A DNA stretch of 64,000 bases from Gelidibacter gilvus (GCF_004115975.1 NZ_SDDZ01000013.1:1-64000); one strand, 5' to 3'; numbered from the stretch's first letter, positions 1 to 8,596 are shown. The notes: generated from the letters alone by a model not told the origin. A program made the numbers and translations.

Positions 1-2
1 TG

Positions 3-137
3 GTGATGATTATTGCTTGTTGGATTGGAAATAAAACGACGAAGGAGATTTATTCCACTTCAACAATGCCAGGAAGACAATTGTCAAAATTTAATGGAGA
101 AAAGGCTTGTTTTTTGCCTCAGTTCTTCTTAAAATAG
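3..137 (+). CDS. possible C-terminal end of a gene entering from the left edge
   Basis: An open frame of 44 codons runs from the window edge to a TAG stop, ending FLPQFFLK. I do not recognise it. It overlaps the 3' end of the truncated recombinase on the other strand, so at most one of the two is coding here. A 44-codon open frame at this base composition can arise by chance. It is listed only because the recombinase homology ends inside it, which would fit a gene abutting a deletion or insertion junction. Confidence 0.15.
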   Translation: MMIIACWIGNKTTKEIYSTSTMPGRQLSKFNGEKACFLPQFFLK

Positions 138-801
138 TTTTGTGCTTAACATTTTTCACGTTGGTAAGTAGTTCTTTCACTTCGTTCTGAGAGAGAATTT
201 CAGGTAAGCGTTTGTCTTTTATAGGGCGTTCAATACTGCTGATATCCAGCTGGATGTTGCTATGATAACTGTAAAATAATTTGATAGCGCTTATTATTTG
301 GTTTTGAAACGTTCTGCTGTAGCTATTCTTCAGGATGTAATTTTGATTGAATAAAATAATATCACTTTTGGTAATCTCTTCAATCGCTTTTATATTGTTG
401 AATTTGAAGAATATGCGCAAAACACCTATATAGTTATCTATGGTGTTTTGGCTATACCGTTTCTGCAAAAGATAGGTTTTAAAGCTATTTAGTGCATCAT
501 GATGGGGTGTAGTTAGCTTTCCAAGTGGTGATGGCTTTTCAACTGAAATTGGTTTAACTGAAATTTGATTCGGATACCTGAGTGCACTATAATCTATATA
601 GTGATTTTGTCTCCGTAAATAATTGAATAGTTTTTGTTTATTTTCAGAGGTATGTTCAATATAAAAAACACCATGGGTTTGACTCCAGTTCACACCATTA
701 AAGGCCTTGATATACTTTTCTAAATCTTCAGACTGATCAAAGTGAATCGCAATTTGAGATGCGTTTTTATGGACAAGCCAAGAGAGCGTTATAGTTGCCA
801 T
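91..801 (-). pseudogene. truncated tyrosine recombinase (XerC/D-like integrase)
   Basis: The 236-residue reading frame resembles the N-terminal part of Bacteroidota tyrosine recombinases. Residues 1-90 form an arm-type N-terminal region. About 100-180 match the SAM-like core-binding domain (NTIDNYIGVLRIFF). About 195-224 are the start of the catalytic domain (LPEILSQNEVKELL, then KHKTIL). In intact relatives KHKTIL is followed by the arginine-containing segment of the catalytic core. Here 12 unrelated residues follow and then a stop, so the catalytic Arg, His and Tyr residues are all absent and the protein cannot recombine DNA. Homology breaks near position 130. It is probably a relic of an integrative element or of a rearrangement at this edge. 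Confidence 0.75.
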
Positions 802-1036
802 ACAGAGAGAGAGTTAAATGATGATTTAAATATAGCTATAAATCTCTGATTTTAGGTAACTTACAGGTTATTATGCTTTTAGCTCATCTTTATCGAGGTT
901 TTAAGGTCTCTGATGCCTGTTGTGAAAAACAAGAGCAATTCAAAAAGAAGCGACTGCCTGGTTTTGTTTTGGTTTTTGGAATTTGTTTTTTTTTGAAATT
1001 TCAATACCTCTTGAGCTCTACCCTGAGGTCGTTTAT

Positions 1037-1633
1037 TTAGAACACTTGATCTAAAAATGTCTTTATACTCTCCTGATTGGCACGTATCAATTCATTTCTG
1101 GCACTTTCAATATCACTTGGTTTTTTGTCTTGTGAAAGCTTAAATTTGCCTTCCCAATGGGTGATGTCAATTTCGAATCCTCTGACATAATTAATAAATT
1201 GTGCCATTCTAGGATTGTCCAAGGCTAAAGTGTATTTATGTTCAGGAGCTTCTAATAATGATGTCAGGTCAATCATGGACTGCATGATGGCCTTCGGATC
1301 AGCGATTTCTTTGACGGTGCCCTTGAGGTGAACCATGATATAATTCCAGGTTGGTAATTGTGTGGTGCTGTAAATACTTGGAGAAATATAACATTGAGGT
1401 CCTGAAAATATGACGGTAACATCATTGGAGTCTTTCAGCAATTCCGCTTGCGGATTATATCTATCCAAATGTCCGATAAGTTTTCCTTCAGAATAAATCA
1501 AAGGTAAATGCGAAATCAATGGCACGTTGTCCTTAACCGAAATCAGGATGGCCAGTGGATACGTTTTGATGACTTCAATCATGTGCTCATGATTGTCATC
1601 TTGATGTTGTTTTGGTGGGTAATTCATGCGCAT
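1037..1633 (-). CDS. FMN-binding PaiB-family protein
   Basis: A 198-residue protein of the PaiB / FMN-binding negative transcriptional regulator family (split-barrel flavin fold). Family landmarks are the N-terminal Y-P-P-K segment, the central YISPSIYSTTQLPTWNY stretch followed by VHLKGTV, and a C-terminal Lys-rich FKLSQDKKPSD segment. In Bacillus, PaiB affects sporulation and protease genes. In other bacteria the fold binds FMN or haem, and the true activity is often unknown. The frame offers ATG codons at 1633 and 1627; the second (MNYPPK) fits the family N-terminus slightly better. No partner gene is adjacent. Start choice is uncertain, family assignment is secure. Confidence 0.85.
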   Translation of the reverse strand: MRMNYPPKQHQDDNHEHMIEVIKTYPLAILISVKDNVPLISHLPLIYSEGKLIGHLDRYNPQAELLKDSNDVTVIFSGPQCYISPSIYSTTQLPTWNYIMVHLKGTVKEIADPKAIMQSMIDLTSLLEAPEHKYTLALDNPRMAQFINYVRGFEIDITHWEGKFKLSQDKKPSDIESARNELIRANQESIKTFLDQVF

Positions 1634-2012
1634 TCCGGCAAAGGAAATCCCTTTACTTATAGATCATTATTTTAGGTTCCTACTATTTTTTAATTAGTAA
1701 GCAACCTTGCCCGTCCGAAGCTTTTCCGAAGGCAGGAAACTAGAAACCAACTTGTCCGTCGGTAACTTTTGCAAATCTATTAAAATTAGATCATTGTTTG
1801 ACGTTTCTGAAACATTGGGATTCTAAGATCAAGTTCGAAAAATAATCTGTTAAAATAATACCGATACCTTAGGATTGTTCTCTTAAATCGACCTCATTTC
1901 TCACGCTTACGAAGTGATCATTTTGTAGAAAGGAGTTATCGTATGATTTCCCCAGATTTTATCCTAGAGTTTTTTAAAATTTCATAACTCATAACTCATA
2001 ACTGAAAAATAC
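1634..2012. other. intergenic region without a recognised gene
   Basis: This 379-base spacer separates two minus-strand genes. Both strands are full of stops. The segment near 1710-1745 carries a CCGAAGGCAGG-type motif seen in other spacers of the window. The last 30 bases hold three tandem CATAACT units, listed separately. I see no convincing promoter or RNA gene. Confidence 0.5.
1983..2003. repeat. three tandem CATAACT heptamers
   Basis: Three exact copies of the 7-mer CATAACT lie 9 bases beyond the stop codon of the DUF1569 gene. The complementary heptamer (AGTTATG) recurs in a degenerate array at 20100-20127 between rpsL and rpsG. Confidence 0.8.
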
Positions 2013-2465
2013 TCAAACCCCAAACTGCCTCAAATGGTGGTCTAAATGTTTGTATTGCATTCTTCCCCATTGATCAGTGCTGAAACTCCCAAAATAAGGA
2101 TGTTTCGGCCAATGCATATTTAAAGCTTTATCATGGAATTCGTTAATGGTTGTTTTTAAATGGTCTCTTTCCGTTTCAAAAATCTGTGGCTCAGTTACTC
2201 TGAAATCTTTGGGCGTGGTGACGCTCTCAGGCCAAGGTTTATCATTATAAAGGATCGGCTTGTAAAGCTTCAACACTATTTTTTTAAAAAACCCTATTTT
2301 TTCAGAGAGTTCCATTTTCCCAGTGGCAACCAACAACGGCATTTGACAGTGCTTTACCATTTGTGCCACATCCATTTCCCCCCAATTAGGCTTAGAGTTT
2401 TCTGACAGGAGATCAATACGGATCAATATTTCTTGATGTGCTTTTTTGTCAAATAGCGTTTGCAT
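2013..2465 (-). CDS. DUF1569 (DinB-like) domain protein
   Basis: A 150-residue protein matching DUF1569, a family with the DinB/YfiT-type four-helix bundle. Recognisable segments are PNWGEMDVAQMVKHCQ near residue 25, the central LYKPILYNDKPWPE linker, HPYFGSFSTDQWGRMQYKH near residue 120 and the terminal HLDHHLRQFGV. Histidines in the first and last helices are placed like the metal ligands of DinB proteins, but no activity has been established for this family to my knowledge. It is cytoplasmic with no signal peptide. The gene stands alone, divergent from radC, with which it shares a 142-base promoter region. Confidence 0.85.
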   Translation of the reverse strand: MQTLFDKKAHQEILIRIDLLSENSKPNWGEMDVAQMVKHCQMPLLVATGKMELSEKIGFFKKIVLKLYKPILYNDKPWPESVTTPKDFRVTEPQIFETERDHLKTTINEFHDKALNMHWPKHPYFGSFSTDQWGRMQYKHLDHHLRQFGV

Positions 2466-2607
2466 CTTCTCGCAATTAATAAATTGGTTCTTAAATTTAC
2501 AATTTTTATCTTTTCTTTGATGAATATTCCCTATTTTTTATAATCGAAATGTAGTGCTTCTGCAATTAATGCTAACTTTATAACCACTTATAATCCATTT
2601 GGCGCCC

Positions 2608-3306
2608 ATGTCAGAAAAACAACCTTCATTTTCCATAAAAAACTGGTCTCAGGACGATCAGCCTCGTGAGAAATTAAGAGATAAAGGAAAAGCGACTTTG
2701 AGTGATGCCGAATTGGTAGCCATTTTAATTGGTTCGGGAAGCAGAAACGAAAGCGCTGTAGAACTGTGCAAACGTATTTTGGCAAGTACCAATAACAATT
2801 TGAATGCTTTAGGCAAATTATCAATCAAACAGTTGACGGAATTCAAGGGGATTGGTGAGGCGAAAGCCATTACGATCATTGCAGCTTTAGAATTGGGAAG
2901 AAGACGTAGAGGAGAAGAAGCACTTCAACAACATAAAATTGATTCTAGCCAATCGGTTTTTGAACTCATGCAACCAATTATTGGCGAATTGGGACACGAA
3001 GAATTCTGGATCATCTATTTGAACAATTCCAATAAAGTGCTGCAAAAAAATCAGCTGAGCAAAGGTGGTATCACCGGAACTTTGGTGGATGTGCGATTGG
3101 CGCTTAAAATGGCACTTGAAGTTGGAGCTGTAGGTATCATTTTGGCACATAACCATCCATCAGGAACGCTAAAGCCTAGTGAAGCCGATAAACAAATCAC
3201 CAAAAGATTAAAAAATGCAGGAGAGAGTCTCGACATTAAAGTTTTGGACCATCTGATCATTACTGAGAATGCCTATTTTAGTTTTGCCGATGAGGGCATG
3301 CTGTGA
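2608..3306 (+). CDS. radC: RadC-family JAB/MPN domain protein
   Basis: A 232-residue RadC homologue. The N-terminal part (LRDKGKATLSDAELVAILIG, then FKGIGEAKAITIIAALELG) is the UPF0758 helix-hairpin-helix-like region. The C-terminal JAB domain carries the JAMM metal signature AHNHPSG at about residues 176-182 followed by PSEAD. RadC was once linked to DNA repair, but that role has been questioned and its function is unsettled. The frame extends upstream to a TTG at 2599. The ATG at 2608 (MSEKQPSF) is preferred because relatives begin at this point. It is monocistronic and divergent from the DUF1569 gene. Confidence 0.92.
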   Translation: MSEKQPSFSIKNWSQDDQPREKLRDKGKATLSDAELVAILIGSGSRNESAVELCKRILASTNNNLNALGKLSIKQLTEFKGIGEAKAITIIAALELGRRRRGEEALQQHKIDSSQSVFELMQPIIGELGHEEFWIIYLNNSNKVLQKNQLSKGGITGTLVDVRLALKMALEVGAVGIILAHNHPSGTLKPSEADKQITKRLKNAGESLDIKVLDHLIITENAYFSFADEGML

Positions 3307-3311
3307 CAATT

Positions 3312-3402
3312 TAATTCCAAATGAGCAAGCATCAAATTCCAATAATCGTGTTCCAAAACAAAATAGCTAAATCATAATAATCAAATGCCAAATTCCAATA
3401 GT
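3312..3402. repeat. heptad-periodic array, CAAATTC type
   Basis: Starting 5 bases after the radC stop, about 13 consecutive 7-nt blocks share the pattern cAAwttc (CAAATTC, CAATAAT, CAAATGC, CAAATTC and so on). The repeat is degenerate but the phase is kept over about 90 bases. The same family in reverse orientation (TTGGAAT) stands at the other end of this spacer, at 3562-3596. Confidence 0.55.
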
Positions 3403-3561
3403 TTTGTAGGTGTTGGAAGAATAAGGTTTGGTTAGCTGTTATAAAATAGGGTATTGTGAAAAAACTAATAATTTTGAAATTTCCCTGCCGTCAGCAGATA
3501 GCAAATTTTAGGTATGGAATTTATACTGTCATTATTGAAATACATCAGAAAAGCTCCTGTT

Positions 3562-3596
3562 TTGGAATTTGGAATTTTTAACTTTGGAATTTACTC
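3562..3596. repeat. heptad-periodic array, TTGGAAT type
   Basis: Five 7-nt blocks starting with two exact TTGGAAT copies (3562-3575), then TTTTAAC, TTTGGAA and TTTACTC. The array ends 6 bases before the ATG of the following gene. It is the reverse-complement family of the array that begins just after radC, so the 296-base spacer is bounded by inverted arrays. Confidence 0.55.
3579..3586 (+). promoter_or_regulatory. possible -7 box TAACTTTG
   Basis: TAACTTTG matches the Bacteroidota -7 element TAnnTTTG and would give a leader of about 12 nt for the gene at 3603. The nearest TTTG is 14 bases upstream rather than the usual 19-21. The box also falls inside a repeat array, so the match could be incidental. 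Confidence 0.3.
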
Positions 3597-3602
3597 CGTC
3601 AA

Positions 3603-4904
3603 ATGCTACTAGTTTACACCCATAAAATTACCCCGAGATTAACCTATGCTTTTAGGCATATCAGTTCGCGTATCTTAGGTGTGCCCGTGAGTTTCACAAC
3701 CACGGTGGAGGAATTTATTGCTCATGACAGCATGAAAATCTCCTACACCAAACAGCCCTTGAGCAGCGAGTTGTTTATTAGAAGCCATGAACTCTTATTT
3801 GAGCAGGGTATATCAGATGTGGATATTCATGTTCAGGACTGGGGTAGTACAAAATGCTTTTTTTCAACATCTGATAAAAGCAGTGTGCCATTTGATATTT
3901 TTGCAGCGACATTTTATTTGTTGAGCAGATATGAAGAATATTTGCCACACGTAAAAGACGATTATGGCCGTTTTTTGGCTACCGAAAGTTTGGCGTTCAA
4001 TGAGGGCTTCCTGCACCAACCCGTGGTAGATATCTGGGCCTATAAATTTAAGGCCATTTTGCATTCGCAGTTTCCGGAATTTGAGTTTCCAATAAAAAAG
4101 TACAGCATTCAACCTGTTATAGACGTGCCAGTTGCCTATTATTTTAAAGAAAAAGGTTTGTTAAGAACTTTCGGGGGGACACTAAGTGATTTGTTCAGTT
4201 TGAAAATAAAACAGTTTTACAGACGTTTTCAAGCTTTGGCTGGTTTTAAACGCGATCCGTATGATACCTTTAAATGGATTGTGACCAAACAAAGACAAAC
4301 CCCAAATAAGTTCATCGTGTTTTTCTTGATTGGCGAATATTCTACTTACGACAAGAATATCAACATCAATAAAAAGCGATTTGTATCGCTCATTAAATAT
4401 GTAGCCGATTACTGTAAGGTCGGATTAAAAGTATCGTATTTGGCATTGGATGATAAGGAAATGCTGAAACATGAAAAGCGGACGTTGGAAGCCACCACGA
4501 ACTATCCATTGGAAGCCTCCCGACATTCATTTTCGAAGTTGAATTTGCCCGAATCCTACAGAAATTTGATCGAATTGGAAATCAAGCAAGATTTCACCAT
4601 GGGATACATCAATCATATAGGGTTTAGAGCAGGAACCTGCACACCATTTCAGTTTTATGATCTTGATTACGAAGTCCAAACTCCCTTGCAGATCAATCCG
4701 TTTCATTGCGTAGATTACGCCCTGTTAAAACGACAGTCCCTTCTTGATAAAAAGGAGGATCTCATGCGTGTTATCCGGGAGGTGAAAAACGTCAATGGCA
4801 CTTTTGTGCCCGTATTTCACAATTATGCGTTTAGCGATCTGGACCGATGGAAAGGGTTCAGGGAATTATTTAGAATGGTATTAGAATCAGAACATGAAGA
4901 TTAA
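3603..4904 (+). CDS. polysaccharide deacetylase-like protein (DUF7033 type)
   Basis: A 433-residue cytoplasmic-looking protein of a family common in Bacteroidota and annotated as polysaccharide deacetylase with an N-terminal DUF7033-like region. The N-terminal half contains FDIFAATFYLLSRYEEYLP and FLHQPVVDIWAYKFK. The C-terminal half from about residue 170 has the deacetylase-like fold, with the segments VIDVPVAYYFK, LEASRHSFSKLNLPE and MGYINHIGFRAGTCTPF. The first motif is only weakly NodB-like: a single Asp where NodB enzymes have TFDDG. Activity as a deacetylase is therefore not assured. Its last 11 bases overlap the start of the HAD gene at 4894, so the two are probably co-translated. Confidence 0.75.
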   Translation: MLLVYTHKITPRLTYAFRHISSRILGVPVSFTTTVEEFIAHDSMKISYTKQPLSSELFIRSHELLFEQGISDVDIHVQDWGSTKCFFSTSDKSSVPFDIFAATFYLLSRYEEYLPHVKDDYGRFLATESLAFNEGFLHQPVVDIWAYKFKAILHSQFPEFEFPIKKYSIQPVIDVPVAYYFKEKGLLRTFGGTLSDLFSLKIKQFYRRFQALAGFKRDPYDTFKWIVTKQRQTPNKFIVFFLIGEYSTYDKNININKKRFVSLIKYVADYCKVGLKVSYLALDDKEMLKHEKRTLEATTNYPLEASRHSFSKLNLPESYRNLIELEIKQDFTMGYINHIGFRAGTCTPFQFYDLDYEVQTPLQINPFHCVDYALLKRQSLLDKKEDLMRVIREVKNVNGTFVPVFHNYAFSDLDRWKGFRELFRMVLESEHED

Positions 4905-5583
4905 AGCTATTAAACACGTTTTTTTTGATTTGGATCATACCCTTTGGGATTTTGATAAAAATTCTGCGTTGACCTTTGATAAAATTTTCAAAAAACATGA
5001 GGTCGATATCAGCTTAGATGCCTTTTTAGAGGTCTATGAACCCGTCAATTTGAGATATTGGAAACGCTATAGAAACGACGAAATTGATAAGATAGAGTTA
5101 AGATATGGCCGACTGCGCGACACATTCAATGAAATTAGTTTTGCTGTTGATGACACTTTGATCCATAATCTTTCAGTAGATTATATTGAATTCCTGTCCA
5201 GCTTCAGTCATCTTTTTGAAGGTACGCTTGAATTGCTGCAGTATTTACAGCCCAAATACCAATTGCATATCATCACCAATGGTTTTGAAGAAGCGCAAAT
5301 GAAAAAGATGAATGCTTCTGCAATTACTTCTTTTTTTAAAACCGTTACCAATGCTGAAATTGCAGGGGTCAAAAAACCAAATCCGATAATCTTTGACTTT
5401 GCACTCAATATTGCAAAAGCACAACCACAAGAAAGCATCATGATTGGCGATAATTATGAAGCCGATATTTTGGGTGCGCTGAATGTGGGGTATGACGCTA
5501 TATTTTTCAATTACAGAAATGACCAAACAGAACCACACATCAAGCAAATCAAGCATTTATCGCAACTAAAAAAGTATTTGTAA
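4894..5583 (+). CDS. YjjG-family noncanonical pyrimidine nucleotidase (HAD)
   Basis: A 229-residue HAD-superfamily phosphatase of the YjjG type, which in E. coli dephosphorylates nucleoside monophosphates including modified pyrimidines. HAD motif I is FFDLDHTLWDFD at residues 10-21 with the nucleophile Asp and the acid/base Asp. Motif II is IITNG near 130. Motif III is the Lys in GVKKPNPIIFDFAL near 155. Motif IV is MIGDNYEADILGA near 185. Between motifs I and II lies the helical C1 cap. It overlaps the 3' end of the deacetylase-like gene by 11 bases. Confidence 0.88.
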   Translation: MKIKAIKHVFFDLDHTLWDFDKNSALTFDKIFKKHEVDISLDAFLEVYEPVNLRYWKRYRNDEIDKIELRYGRLRDTFNEISFAVDDTLIHNLSVDYIEFLSSFSHLFEGTLELLQYLQPKYQLHIITNGFEEAQMKKMNASAITSFFKTVTNAEIAGVKKPNPIIFDFALNIAKAQPQESIMIGDNYEADILGALNVGYDAIFFNYRNDQTEPHIKQIKHLSQLKKYL

Positions 5584-5814
5584 TCAAAGATAATTCTCAA
5601 AAAACCTTTGATTCGGGATGCTTTAAAGGATTGTGCTATGAAGACAAGAGTATTTTCAAAAAGAATCTAAAAAGGGTGTAGAATTTAGTTCATTTTAAAA
5701 TATAATTATTGATACGTCGTGACAAATGTCTTCATGCCATTAGCATGATGACCTAAATTATAATTTCTAACTTTATTGTATCTTTATAATCAAATTAATT
5801 TATCCAAACATCCT

Positions 5815-6747
5815 ATGAAATCCATTCTTACACTATGTGCCTTTTTAATATTGTTCAACTTTAAAGGGGTCTCTCAAGAAAGCGTCAATGCTTATAAATA
5901 CGTCATCGTACCAACATCCTATAATTTCTTGAATGAGCCTGATCAATATCAAATCAACTCTTTGACCAAGTTTTTATTTGAAAAACAAGGATTTAAAACA
6001 CTCATGGCAGATGAAGTGTTTCCTGAAGATTTAAACAATAACCGTTGTCTTGGATTGTACGCTGACGTTGAAAAACACAAAGCATTCCTTAATACCAAAT
6101 TACAAATCCACTTAAAAGATTGTAACAATAAGGTGGTGAAGTCTTCAGAGATTGGACAATCAAGAGAAAAAGATTTCAGTAAGGTCTATAATCTTGCCAT
6201 AAGAGATGCCTTTAAAAGTTTTGAAAATTTAAATTATACCTATCAACCAAGTTCTCAAATCACCTCAAAAGCCACAAGCTTACCGTCTCAAAATGTGGAG
6301 AGCTCACAGGCACAAGAAGAAATTGACCGTTTAAAAAGAGAAGTGGAGGCACTTAAGGAAACCCAACTCCGTACTGCAGAGGCTGAGAAGCAAGCCGAAG
6401 CAGCAAAAGAAAGCGCCATGCGTGATAAGGAACCTGTTAACATTGAGATAAAAGGTGATAAAACTGTTCAAAAAGAAGCACAAATAGTACTGGCAGAAAC
6501 CTTGAAGAAAGAAGCTAAATCTGATGAAAGTATTCAAACCTTATTTGCAAACCCTGTTGAAAACGGGTACACAATTATAGATGCATCTTCTAAAGTGTTG
6601 TATCATCTGGTATTTTCGGGTAAGGAAGATGTGTATATCGTTAAAGGCCAGGACGCCATTGTCTATAAAATGAATAACTCCTGGATTGTCTCAAAAGCCA
6701 GTGATTCTGGTGTTTCCATGAAAACGCTTAATGTGAAGTTCAACTAA
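5815..6747 (+). CDS. exported coiled-coil protein of unknown function
   Basis: A 310-residue protein I do not recognise. The start is taken at the ATG at 5815 because it gives a clean signal peptide (MKSILTLCAFLILFNFKGVSQ). An upstream TTG at 5776 would add residues in front of it. Residues about 20-140 form a globular region with YKYVIVPTSYNFL and LTKFLFEKQGF, reminiscent of small Bacteroidota proteins that process DUF4136-like inputs, but too weak to name. Residues about 165-215 are a charged coiled coil rich in Glu, Lys and Ala. The C-terminal 60 residues (NGYTIIDASSKVLYHLVFSG...) look like a small beta-rich domain. It is monocistronic and followed by a strong terminator. Probably periplasmic or outer-membrane associated. 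Confidence 0.7.
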   Translation: MKSILTLCAFLILFNFKGVSQESVNAYKYVIVPTSYNFLNEPDQYQINSLTKFLFEKQGFKTLMADEVFPEDLNNNRCLGLYADVEKHKAFLNTKLQIHLKDCNNKVVKSSEIGQSREKDFSKVYNLAIRDAFKSFENLNYTYQPSSQITSKATSLPSQNVESSQAQEEIDRLKREVEALKETQLRTAEAEKQAEAAKESAMRDKEPVNIEIKGDKTVQKEAQIVLAETLKKEAKSDESIQTLFANPVENGYTIIDASSKVLYHLVFSGKEDVYIVKGQDAIVYKMNNSWIVSKASDSGVSMKTLNVKFN

Positions 6748-6770
6748 CGACTAACGTTGTTTACAAAATA

Positions 6771-6805
6771 AAAACCCCGAAGCACTTTTCTTGCCTCGGG
6801 TTTTT
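6771..6805 (+). terminator. rho-independent terminator after the coiled-coil gene
   Basis: An A-tract and the sequence ACCCCGAAGC are mirrored by GCCTCGGGTTTTT after a short loop (one bulge, one wobble), followed by a T-rich run. It lies 24 bases past the stop of the plus-strand gene and could also stop transcription of rarA from the other side. Confidence 0.8.
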
Positions 6806-6821
6806 CTTTTTATAAATTTCT

Positions 6822-6884
6822 CTAATCCCTAATCCCTAATCCCTAATGCCTAATGCCTAATGCCTAATGCCTACTCCCTACTCC
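6822..6884. repeat. nine tandem heptamers CTAATCC / CTAATGC / CTACTCC
   Basis: Nine consecutive 7-mers: three CTAATCC, four CTAATGC and two CTACTCC. The array ends 2 bases before the stop codon of rarA (minus strand). The block-wise change of the variant base suggests expansion by slippage or unequal exchange. Confidence 0.9.
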
Positions 6885-6886
6885 CT

Positions 6887-8167
6887 CTAATACCCATACT
6901 TTTCCTTCCAACGCTGTTTTAAAAATTCACGTTGCGAGTTTTCCCTGGCGTTATTTCCCGGATCGTAAAGCTTGGTGTTTTTGATTTCGTCAGGAAGGAA
7001 CTCTTGAGGCGCGAAGTTGTTTTCATAGCTATGGGCGTATTGGTAATTATCGCCATAACCCAATTCCTTCATGAGTTTGGTGGGTGCATTTCGCACCGAT
7101 AATGGCACAGATAGATCACCCGTTTGCTTGACCAATTGTTGTGCTCTCCCAATAGCCTCGTAAGCAGAATTGCTTTTGGGTGACGTCGCCAAATAGGTCG
7201 CACACTGACTTAGAATAATGCGAGATTCAGGATGTCCAATGACAGAAACAGCCTGAAATGTGGTATTTGCCATAACCAATGCCGTTGGATTGGCATTGCC
7301 AATATCTTCACTGGCCAAAATAAGCAAGCGTCGTGCAATAAATTTCACATCCTCACCACCTTCAATCATTCGGGCAAGCCAATATACAGCGGCGTTTGGA
7401 TCACTCCCGCGTATCGATTTAATGAACGCCGAAATAATGTCATAGTGTTGCTCCCCAGTTTTGTCGTAACGCACCGTATTGCTCTGTACTTTTTGAAGCA
7501 CGGCCTCATTGGTAATCACTATTTTTTCGTCCTCATCATAAGAGGTAATGATCAGCTCAAAAATATTCAACAGTTTCCGGGCATCGCCACCTGAAAGTCT
7601 TAATAAGGCCTCGGTTTCCTTGAGTTGGATATCGCGTTTAGAAAGCAGTTCATCTTCAGTGATGGCACGTTTCAACAAGGCTTCCAAATCTTTTTTATCG
7701 AAAGAATTGAGCACATACACCTGAGATCGGGAGAGAAGGGCGGGAATGACTTCAAAACTCGGATTTTCAGTGGTGGCGCCAATCAGTGTGACCCAACCTT
7801 TTTCAACCGCTTCCAACAATGAATCTTGCTGAGATTTGGTAAAACGATGGATCTCGTCAATAAACAACAGCGGATTTTTAGCGGTGAACAAGCCACCACT
7901 GTGCTTCGCCTTGTCAATGACCTCTCTTATGTCCTTGACCCCAGAATTGATGGCACTCAGCTTATAAAATGGACGGTTGGACTCATTGGCAATAATATTG
8001 GCCAAGGTCGTTTTTCCCGTCCCTGGAGGGCCCCAAAAAATCATGGATGGAATAATGCCCTGTTTGATGTGTTGCGTCAATACTCCTTTATCGCCAATCA
8101 AATGAGATTGACTCAAATAGTCCTTTAAGTATTGTGGTCGTAATCGTTCTGCTAATGGTGCGTTCAT
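6887..8167 (-). CDS. rarA: replication-associated recombination protein A (AAA ATPase)
   Basis: A 426-residue RarA/MgsA-family clamp-loader-like AAA+ ATPase acting at stalled replication forks. It begins [20 protein letters not shown], typical of the family. Walker A is [13 protein letters not shown] near residue 50. Walker B is [16 protein letters not shown] near 100. Sensor 1 is GATTENPSF near 135. The C-terminal tetramerisation region contains [19 protein letters not shown] and [21 protein letters not shown]. Length is normal for the family. A TAATTTTG box sits only 4 bases upstream of the ATG. The gene is monocistronic and convergent with the coiled-coil protein gene. Confidence 0.95.
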   Translation of the reverse strand: MNAPLAERLRPQYLKDYLSQSHLIGDKGVLTQHIKQGIIPSMIFWGPPGTGKTTLANIIANESNRPFYKLSAINSGVKDIREVIDKAKHSGGLFTAKNPLLFIDEIHRFTKSQQDSLLEAVEKGWVTLIGATTENPSFEVIPALLSRSQVYVLNSFDKKDLEALLKRAITEDELLSKRDIQLKETEALLRLSGGDARKLLNIFELIITSYDEDEKIVITNEAVLQKVQSNTVRYDKTGEQHYDIISAFIKSIRGSDPNAAVYWLARMIEGGEDVKFIARRLLILASEDIGNANPTALVMANTTFQAVSVIGHPESRIILSQCATYLATSPKSNSAYEAIGRAQQLVKQTGDLSVPLSVRNAPTKLMKELGYGDNYQYAHSYENNFAPQEFLPDEIKNTKLYDPGNNARENSQREFLKQRWKEKYGY

Positions 8168-8171
8168 AATG

Positions 8172-8179
8172 CAAAATTA
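8172..8179 (-). promoter_or_regulatory. -7 promoter box TAATTTTG for rarA
   Basis: On the minus strand TAATTTTG matches TAnnTTTG and stands 4 bases before the rarA ATG. With the usual distance to the start site, transcription would begin at or next to the ATG, giving a leaderless or nearly leaderless mRNA. No clear -33 TTTG was found. Confidence 0.5.
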
Positions 8180-8399
8180 CATGAATTCTTGCGAAATAAT
8201 TAATTTACTACTAGACTATTGTAAGACAGTAGGTCTTGATGAAATTTATAGTGTGGAAATGAACATTGTTTTGGTGAGAATTTTAATAAATCAAAACAGA
8301 GCAGAGTTAATGGGCATTATTAAATAAAAAGTCTGTGTTCTATGTTCTAACAGCGAAGCGATCCTGATTCTCAAATTACCATGTCGGTGGTAAATTATA

Positions 8400-8530
8400 T
8401 CTCGATCTCTATTTCTTGGGCATGCCTTTTTTGTGAAGGACAAAAAAGTCGTGCTCTCGCGGCTCAATCTTTTTGTTTTGAAAAAAAACAAAAAGGATTT
8501 TAAACAAACCGCTCCATCACTCATGCAGAA
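8400..8530. repeat. hairpin-rich intergenic repeat-like element
   Basis: The 429-base rarA-rhomboid spacer contains no gene I can support. Within it are two perfect stem-loops close together. At 8426-8448 the 9-bp arms CTTTTTTGT / ACAAAAAAG flank a 5-nt loop. At 8469-8495 the 11-bp arms CTTTTTGTTTT / AAAACAAAAAG flank a 5-nt loop. The minus strand has an 82-codon frame across the region, but its low-complexity Phe/Lys/Ser content reflects the hairpins and is not protein-like. From memory, similar sequence recurs in spacers of other Flavobacteriaceae. That cannot be tested inside this window, where it occurs once. Confidence 0.45.
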
Positions 8531-8596
8531 ACGTGACAATTTTTCATATTTTGATCAAATGGATACGAATTTGATAAGAAACCTTTAAATTTAACC

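Noticed and set aside
6822-6884. Heptamer array as a CRISPR or telomere-like sequence
   Set aside because: Units are 7 nt without spacers, so not CRISPR; there is no sign of a chromosome end.
8291-8539. 82-codon minus-strand ORF in the rarA-rhomboid spacer
   Set aside because: Its sequence is the translation of A/T hairpins, rich in Phe, Lys, Arg and Ser, with no domain or conserved pattern; treated as a repeat-like element instead.
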